A stretch of DNA of 27,148 nt from Saccoglossus kowalevskii (lineage: Eukaryota > Hemichordata > Enteropneusta > Harrimaniidae), in assembly GCF_000003605.2 (NCBI RefSeq), contig NW_003158226.1:423678-450825 (forward strand), read 5' to 3'. Shown here one piece after another: positions 21,030-27,148 of this stretch. Each line of letters begins with the position of its first letter. Position 1 is the first letter of the stretch. Position numbers and translations under genes: made by a program. The notes under the pieces are model-generated. The model was not told where the DNA came from, searched no databases, and saw only the letters and a list, made by a program, of their open reading frames with translations.

Positions 21030-22800
21030 TGGTTCTCAATGTACACAATGATCATTGTCAATGCCAACAACCTGACACGACCCTGACAAGACAAACAAGA
21101 GATGATAAAGATAGCAAAGCTTTACTTGAATGTTTACAACTGCGAACCCCCTTTGATCCAGATCCATCTTTGCAAGAAGTGCCAATGATGTAACAGCTTA
21201 TGAAACTGTGAATGCAGATACAGCGAAGGAAGTTGGATGTACTATTTTGTAGTTCAAGAAAAAAGCAACAGCTAGTGACAATGGGTGAAAGAAAATCAGT
21301 TAAATTTGGAGCTGATGCTATGTAAATTGATCCTCAGCTACTTTTTTAGAGTTTAATGGCACAAAATGTTGACGAAATATTCAAATATGGGCATCAACCT
21401 TATTCAATGAAAGTGTCTCGTTTGAGAGGCTTATAACCAACTGATGCTATTTGGGCTATGGGTAGGATGCAGGGTTCTGCCCAGCTTCATTTGAGTGCCG
21501 GTCGCTAATTAATATTCATGAGCTCATTAATATTCATGAGCTAATTAATATTCCTTTTCCTTTCTACAAGCTACGATTTAACTACTTTAATTATTTTAAC
21601 TTTTATTTATTTTAAATATTTCAATGTAAAATTAATCTGCTTTAATAAAATTTAAAAAATATATACACTATATTTTTGAAATCACGTCTAAAATACGTAT
21701 TTTGAGACATTGACCTCTGAGCTGGCAGCCATTTTTTTCAAAGTGTGTCGTTCGTTTGTTACGGCAAAAGTGGCAACAAGAATTTAATTGTTTTCTTTTC
21801 TGATGGAACGCTAGTAGATCACATTAATAGTGAGAAATTAGTATTCTTTGTATCGCTGACTGAATATAGCTTATGAATTTAATTTAATGAATGAGTCATG
21901 AAGCCAAAAACGTCACTCGACTGCAAGTGCAGATTAAACGAACGACAGCTTGACGCATCGCTGCCGGTGAAGTGAGCAAGTTATTGTTCAACTCGGCAAA
22001 TCCTACACACAACTTCCGAATATGTCACATGTGCTTGATGGTGACTCATTGATGCAATGCACTCCGTGCAATCGAGAAGAAACCTGCAATTCCATCTGTA
22101 GTAGGTATTTAGATTACAGTAAACACTTTGAAATAGCTACATATCATTTCATCAAATTTACCTCAATACATGAATTAACTGAATCTTAATCATTGTGAAA
22201 GTATACACCATTCTAATTATCGACATCTGAAATTGCGAATTAGCTAAATTAGCTAAAGTAACATGCTAGCTAAAAAGACAGTATACTCAGAATACTAATA
22301 TCACTCTTATTTTTAAAGGATATAGTATAGGCCCATCTACTAAAGATGTTGCACATATTCGACGTTGAAAGGGTTTAGTAGGTGCCCAAGTAACATTTGT
22401 TGGAAACATGCAAATTAAGTACAAAGCTGCAGGCAAATTGCTTTACAGCCATTAATGCTGAAGATAATGCTGGTGTACTTATTGCTCAGACAGCAATAAT
22501 TTCTGCCACAAAATGTATCACCACTCTCATTTGAGAAGATACCGACCTTTTAGTACCACTGTGACAGAGTCTTTCCCACTTGTCTTTAGAACAGAAGGTA
22601 GGCAGACATAAAAAAAGTCTAGAGGGTGGAATAACAAAGGGCTTAAATTCCTGAGGTGTGCAAATTGCTGCTAATTGCTTATACAGTTTCGGAGTGTGAC
22701 AGCACGTCACGATTATTTGGGAATCGCAAACATTTTCCCCACAGTCTTCTGCCCTATATATCTGGTCTGCAAACACGTGAATTTTACAAGTATTACACAT
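21030..22800 (+). pseudogene. Broken copy of an uncharacterised transposon-associated protein family
   Basis: Three plus-strand blocks read in order as one protein family that I know from many fish and invertebrate genomes without a named function. Block 1 (about 21030-21480) has RQTRDDKDSKALLECL, VNADTAKEVG, ERKSVKFGADAM, IDPQLLF and DAIWAMGRMQ. Block 2 (about 22001-22130) has HVLDGDSLMQCTPCNREETC. Block 3 (about 22316-22800) has GPSTKDVAHIRR, KGLVGAQVTFVGN, AEDNAGVLIAQTAIISAT, EDTDLLV and CDSTSRLFGNRK. Several in-frame stops and frame changes disable it. The 520-base interval between blocks 1 and 2 and the 185-base one between blocks 2 and 3 could be insertions or introns; block 3 is preceded by ttatttttaaag. 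Minus-strand frames here are shadows. Confidence 0.7.
21504..21556. repeat. 18-base tandem repeat, three copies
   Basis: gctaattaatattcatga, gctcattaatattcatga and gctaattaatattcctt lie head to tail. Each unit contains ATTAATATTCAT and is partly palindromic. It lies inside the interval that interrupts the 21.0-22.8 kb relic. Confidence 0.93.
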
Positions 22801-23387
22801 AATTTGACTGAATTTTTTTTTATCAACCTTGAATCTAACAACAATATAGTTATCCTACTCATCAACTACTCATTGTTTTGTTAGCTTGTGTTCAAAGTGA
22901 AGTTATGTTATTCTTTTAATATTACCATAATAACAACAATTGGAAGCATCAAAATATGTTTCTTAATATGTGTTATATGAAAAACGCTTTATTTGTTTGC
23001 TGGAAACATATAATTTTGTTAACTGAAAAAGAACTATGAACAATATGCCTGCAATATAAAAAGCTAACTTTACGAGCACCGTTAAGCCAGAACAACATTT
23101 TCAGACTGTGTACCTAGTGTTCCAGTAGACCTTTAGTAAGCTGATGACAAGGATAGGGAAGCACCCTCTTTTTTCAAGGAATGTGGCCAATATTAATTTC
23201 AATATAAGTTCACATTGACCTCAAAGCTCTTTACAAGATGCATATTGAAAAATTACAGACTACACGATTTGAAGCATATATACTCATTTACTAAAAACAT
23301 TACATCATTATACATACTTTCGGGTACACAACACACTGTCACAATTTTATCAATGACAGGGATGTTTGTCCTATTATTTATAAATCA
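22801..23387. other. Spacer without a recognised gene
   Basis: AT-rich sequence; the open frame at 23215-23439 (+) is an antisense shadow of the Gypsy relic at its right end and has no domain. Confidence 0.5.
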
Positions 23388-23660
23388 CATATCACCTAAT
23401 AGCAACTTGCTAATTCGACTTTTAGTAGTAGTCTTCTGACATATATCACATGACCTTCAATACCTAATAACATCATCCTGCATCCCAGGCAAGTAGAACT
23501 GAGTTGCTATTCTATATGTGGTCTTCTTAGCAACCAGAAGTGTTAGAACTTGATAACGATAACACAATGGGAACCCTAATTGGAAACCCACCCGTCCTCT
23601 ATCAACATGGGGTGACTGAAACTCGCTATACATAAGCCTGCTGTTCATCAAAAAACATGC
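23388..23660 (-). pseudogene. Ty3/Gypsy integrase fragment (zinc-binding region)
   Basis: On the minus strand the frame ending at 23457 gives SRLMYSEFQSPHVDRGRVGF, then KKTTYRIATQFYLPGMQDDV and IRY, followed by a stop and then RSCDICQKTTTKSRISKLLL. This is the order around the N-terminal HHCC zinc-binding domain of Gypsy-type integrases: a strand leading to the K(K)T..RI segment, the F(Y/W).PGM..DV motif and the C..CQ pair. The Cys expected after IRY is a stop codon, and the His residues before the KKT segment are not visible, so the copy is dead. A possible upstream continuation (about 23660-23815, with FKELHNKVNTNGGKKP) is not assigned. No LTR was found nearby. Confidence 0.75.
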
Positions 23661-23819
23661 CCGATTACTACAACCTGCACTAAATTTATAGCACGCTCTA
23701 CTGTGGAATAAGACTTCAGTGCCTTTCGCACTGCATCCACAGTAATAGGTTTCTTACCACCATTAGTATTAACCTTATTATGCAACTCCTTAAACTCAGG
23801 AACTATAATAAATCAATCA

Positions 23820-25770
23820 CAGCAAGGTTGAAATTATCGGCATTTAGTTTACCGACAGACTATTTTAGCATGACAGTGTTGCCATGTTTAGGCAGTGGCC
23901 ACGTCAATGACATGCCTACATTAAAGACAGGTTTTCGGCCAAATCTTCTTAATGTCGGAAAGCAAATATCATCGTTTTATATTTCGCAGATGAGAACGAT
24001 TGTGACAACCAACGACACTGCAAGTATTAAACATCATCGCTCTTCACTGTGAACTGGTTAATGAATTGTACAACCATTTGCGCCATAAATTATAGATCAG
24101 TAAACACGCACATCTTGGCACGCTGACCTGACTCCAAATAAAACGATAATATATAATGTCAAAAACAGATATGATGTTGAATGGCGCTGCCTGATTGGTG
24201 AATTCACATTACAAAAGGTCAACTTTAGGGCGACCAGGTACTGCCAATTTTGGGACACTCATTTACAACGATATTCAGTAAGGAAAGAGTGTTACATTTC
24301 TATATGGACTATTCACGCCAGAGATGGTATAACATTCGCACTTAACGCTACCTACCTCGGCTAATTCTAGAAGCAAAAACAATCAAGTCATTCTCATGTG
24401 TACGTAAAGTCAGTTAAGGTAATCTGTGTTTTCTCATGTCACCACCGAGTCAAATTTGAGTGTATGTACTCCGATTACTCAATACTATATACGTAGCTGC
24501 ACATTTATTTTTCATGGAGCCATTAATATGTTGGCCGGCAGACCCGTGTGTACCAAATCGTTTGAGGAGTGAACTCGGCATTACCACTGCAAGCAATGCA
24601 GTAGGCGATACATTCTGTATTTGCCAAATATTATCGGACATTTAGGTACCAATCATTTAGTATTTCAGTGTAAATATGCTATATCACGCAAAAACTATAT
24701 GAGGTTATCACGAGAATCCCGCAATGCACGCGTAAAGGCAGTACAGTTATCAACTGAGGCGCATGCGTTACCATACTGTCCGATCTATTAGTATTCAGTG
24801 ATCCTCTCTCCACCATGTTCTGATAGCTGAAATAAACAAGGTAAAGAATTGTGAATGCGACGCAAATTTTCCAAGCATGACATTCGAACGCGTCTGTAAT
24901 ATATGTGTTTACCTGAATATCAGCATAATTAAATTGGGGACGCATTGCTAGCCTGTATTCATAACCTTTGTCACGCCTAGGTTATCAACGTAGTCAAATA
25001 ACCTTAGTACACCGCCTGTTACAACAGACGTTAGTTTTCTCTCAAAAGTACTAGACAGAGGAGTATTACTAGAGCATAACAATCATTAGCGATAAAGCAA
25101 AACAACAGGACATCGTTAATAATAATGGAGCGGCCTACGTCTTACTCAATTTTCTCGCATTTCTTTTCGAGAAAACAGGTCCACAAACAAATAAAAAAAT
25201 GAATGGCACTGTGGAGTCATATTAATATGAATGCCACTGTAGAGTCACATTGCAAGACTAATCCTACCCGCTTCCCACTTGAAGTATAAGTACGTGTACT
25301 CTTTTGCGACATAAAGTTCGACTCGTGATTATATGTCAAGGACATAAATCATAAATCACGTCATCTGTAACAATGTCAGATGTCTCGACATGTGTGTTTA
25401 CCTTTCTGTCACGTTATCACAGTGATTACACTGTTATCATATAACATATGACCTTCCACGTTTTGTGAAATAGTACTGAAAGATAATGAATCACTGTATA
25501 TTTAAGTTTAATGTATATTTTAAAAATACGTAATTGGAATTCAAGCGGTTCAATCAAAATAAGCTCATATTCGATGTTCGTGCGACTGCCATGTTTCCAT
25601 ATTCAATAATATGTGGGTGATATCCAAGTTACTACTTTAGATTGTTTTTATCTTGAGCGAAAAAAATGATAAACCACTGGAATGTTAACCACGGGGACTG
25701 TGCCATCGATGGGTAGTTCATCCAACTTTTTAGTGTGCAAGTATATCGGTATATTGAATTTAAATTATAT
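23820..25770. other. Region without a recognised gene
   Basis: Short open frames on both strands near 24450-24645 overlap in antisense and have no known domain. Small structures are a 28-base duplication at 25201-25251 and an ataacct...aggttat hairpin near 24960. Nothing else is supported. Confidence 0.45.
25201..25251. repeat. Two-copy direct repeat, period 28
   Basis: gaatggcactgtggagtcat plus att (25201-25223) and gaatgccactgtagagtcac plus att (25229-25251) differ at three positions. Confidence 0.85.
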
Positions 25771-25780
25771 AATGAATTGG

Positions 25781-25920
25781 TATATATAAAGGAAGAGAAG
25801 TTCTTGATGAGGACGGCCAGCGAATGGGTTTACCAGGAAACCGCTGATTTACTTGCCTGATACTGCACAACACCGAGTTAAATCTAATCATTTATTCTCG
25901 ATTGGTCGTCACCCGCAGGT
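25781..25920 (+). promoter_or_regulatory. TATA-like core followed by a candidate first exon and donor
   Basis: tatatataaagg at 25781-25792 is followed, after about 126 bases of mixed composition, by cccgcag|gtaaca with GT at 25919-25920. This spacing would suit a short non-coding first exon of a gene lying further right. There is no coding support, and TATA-like strings are common in AT-rich DNA. Confidence 0.2.
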
Positions 25921-26149
25921 AACAGAATTAAACAACACACACATGTGCACGATAATACGACCGTCGTGAGTGAAAAGTGCAGCCATATGCCTTCGGAGGA
26001 AAGGCGTGGAAAGTATACCAGGTTACAATGACGTCTCTGGTCGTTGTTGAGACCATCTTGTAGCTAGAAATATATTTGCAGGGTCAACTAATACGTACAA
26101 AATGAACGAGCCATACGTAAAAATATTGGTATGAAACTTCAGTCCCGAA

Positions 26150-26620
26150 CTATAGCAATGAAAGTCGGAAATTTAATTTTGTGAATTTATAGGTCCGACA
26201 TCCGGGTGGAAAATTTTATTTTGCTACCTGTAACATTCCTTTCCATCAAAATAAATGTTTTCGTTTTCCTCAACTGATAATATACATTACATGATTTCAG
26301 CTTCTTTTCTGCAATGCATATTCCCAGGTCTCAGAATCAAGTTCTACACGTGTACATTATTATATACAAAAAATTGGCCATACATGACTACTTAACAAAG
26401 TACAATACAGAATGATAAACGAGATACGTGTGCCTCGAAATTTAATCTTTTCAATTATGCTATAATCTTCAGTTACTCCAATCCAAGTGTGTACAAATAC
26501 ATGCGCTCGCTTCTAACAAATACGTGATTATTTTCTGTAATATGCAACGTCAACTTTTACGTTGTGCATTGCCTAATACAAGTCATGGACAAGTTCCCAG
26601 TAGTAGATATCAATATTTTT
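26150..26620. repeat. Copy of the repeat family seen at 7.1-7.7 kb
   Basis: taggtccgacatccgggtg at 26190-26208 is identical to 7487-7505. The flanks also correspond: aattttgtgaatttat before it, tgcaatgcat about 120 bases after, then aaaattggcc, taacaaagtacaatacag, gataaacgag and ttctaacaaatacgtgatta, each with a counterpart in the left copies. This pair brackets the central gene region. Confidence 0.6.
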
Positions 26621-26968
26621 GTAGGGGTCTCCATGAAAAATAAATGTGCAGCCAAAACATCCAACGAATATGATTTTTAACCAAAATATGTTGGTCCGTG
26701 TATCTGCAATTGTGGGTAACCGTCGCTTTTGTGTCAATGTTGCATTAGTGTTTAGTGTTTTTTGAATGAACTTTTAGTATACAGGTGTTAGAACGCACGT
26801 ACATTATCAGCCATATGCCATGAGTTGTTTATTGGCATCACATTTTAAGAGGCACAGTCGGTTTTTTACAGTGATGCTGCAATACATTTTGTTGACGTGT
26901 TTAACTTGAAATGTTGTTTAAGCTACTTTATTACCATTAAATACAATGTGCCGGCTTAGTCTTTTCCA

Positions 26969-27014
26969 CGAAACGAAATGAAACAAAATAAAACGAGACG
27001 AAACGAAACGAAAC
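26969..27014. repeat. (GAAAC)n pentanucleotide tract
   Basis: Imperfect cgaaa/tgaaa/caaaa units, ending in three clean cgaaa copies, run directly into the telomere-like motif at 27012. Confidence 0.9.
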
Positions 27015-27148
27015 CCTAACCCTAACCCTAACCTTAGATTTTGAACGACCTCAAACATCGTCACGTCCGTATTTCACAGTGTGAAATTTTCTCAGATATT
27101 ATTGGGCCAATGAAAAAAAATGCGAGTTAGGTTAGGGTTAGGGTTTGG
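27012..27148. repeat. Inverted pair of telomere-like motifs
   Basis: About three CCCTAA units occur at 27012-27033, and the opposite strand form, TTAGG followed by TTAGGG units, occurs at 27127-27148, where the window ends. The two are inverted relative to each other with 93 bases between. They could be the terminal inverted repeats of a small element that resembles telomeric DNA, or an interstitial telomeric relic. The right limit is cut by the window end. Confidence 0.8.

Noticed and set aside
22486-22800. 104-codon minus-strand frame rich in Cys
   Set aside because: The opposite strand carries ordered family motifs (EDTDLLV, CDSTSRLFG), so the minus frame is a shadow.
24450-24645. Mirror-image open frames on both strands of about 61-63 codons
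   Set aside because: Antisense pair without domain or context.
1-27148. tRNA, rRNA and CRISPR-type arrays
   Set aside because: No B-box-like GGTTCGAATCC string, rRNA sequence or spaced direct-repeat array was seen on reading; a dedicated scan was not possible.

Overview
The window is animal nuclear DNA. It is AT-rich (roughly two thirds A+T by eye), has spliceosomal-type splice sites, remains of LINE and Ty3/Gypsy retrotransposons, microsatellites and TTAGGG-type telomere-like motifs, and shows no operon or Shine-Dalgarno organisation. The TE content and a GT31 galactosyltransferase gene fit a marine invertebrate (hemichordate, cephalochordate or lophotrochozoan style), but the sequence alone does not fix the phylum.

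Only one convincing, mostly intact gene is present: a very large, intronless (in its coding part) + strand reading frame from 10181 to 16238. It encodes a type II membrane protein made of tandem GT31 (beta-1,3-galactosyl/N-acetylglucosaminyltransferase-like) modules. Six modules are visible. A 737-base run of N (13849-14585) sits exactly where the module period predicts a seventh. A single-base frame break about 60 bases after the gap splits the open frame and is probably an assembly error. Modules 2, 3 and 6 keep the DDD (DXD) metal-binding motif. Modules 1, 4 and 7 carry DDS, QDH and NDA instead, so active-looking and pseudo-enzyme modules alternate along one chain. A 3' splice acceptor lies 9 bases before the start codon, so there should be at least one upstream 5' UTR exon; a GC-richer block ending in a strong donor at 6580/6581 is one candidate.

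The left flank (1-9.6 kb) is a transposon graveyard: three decayed LINE fragments on the minus strand (about 430-960, 2320-4400 and 6620-7112), a diverged tandem repeat (7.1-7.7 kb) with relatives near 26.2 kb, a fold-back structure with 120-base arms (7701-8178) and a 242-base MITE-like element with a 10-base target duplication inserted at the edge of one arm. An (AT)n tract and weak minisatellites follow.

The right flank (16.7-27.1 kb) holds no intact gene that I can recognise. It contains a broken + strand relic (21.03-22.8 kb) of an uncharacterised protein family common in invertebrate and fish genomes, a minus strand Ty3/Gypsy integrase relic (23.39-23.66 kb), several short tandem repeats, a promoter-like TATA plus donor near 25.8-25.9 kb, and, at the extreme right, a (GAAAC)n tract running into a pair of inverted telomere-like motifs about 93 bases apart.
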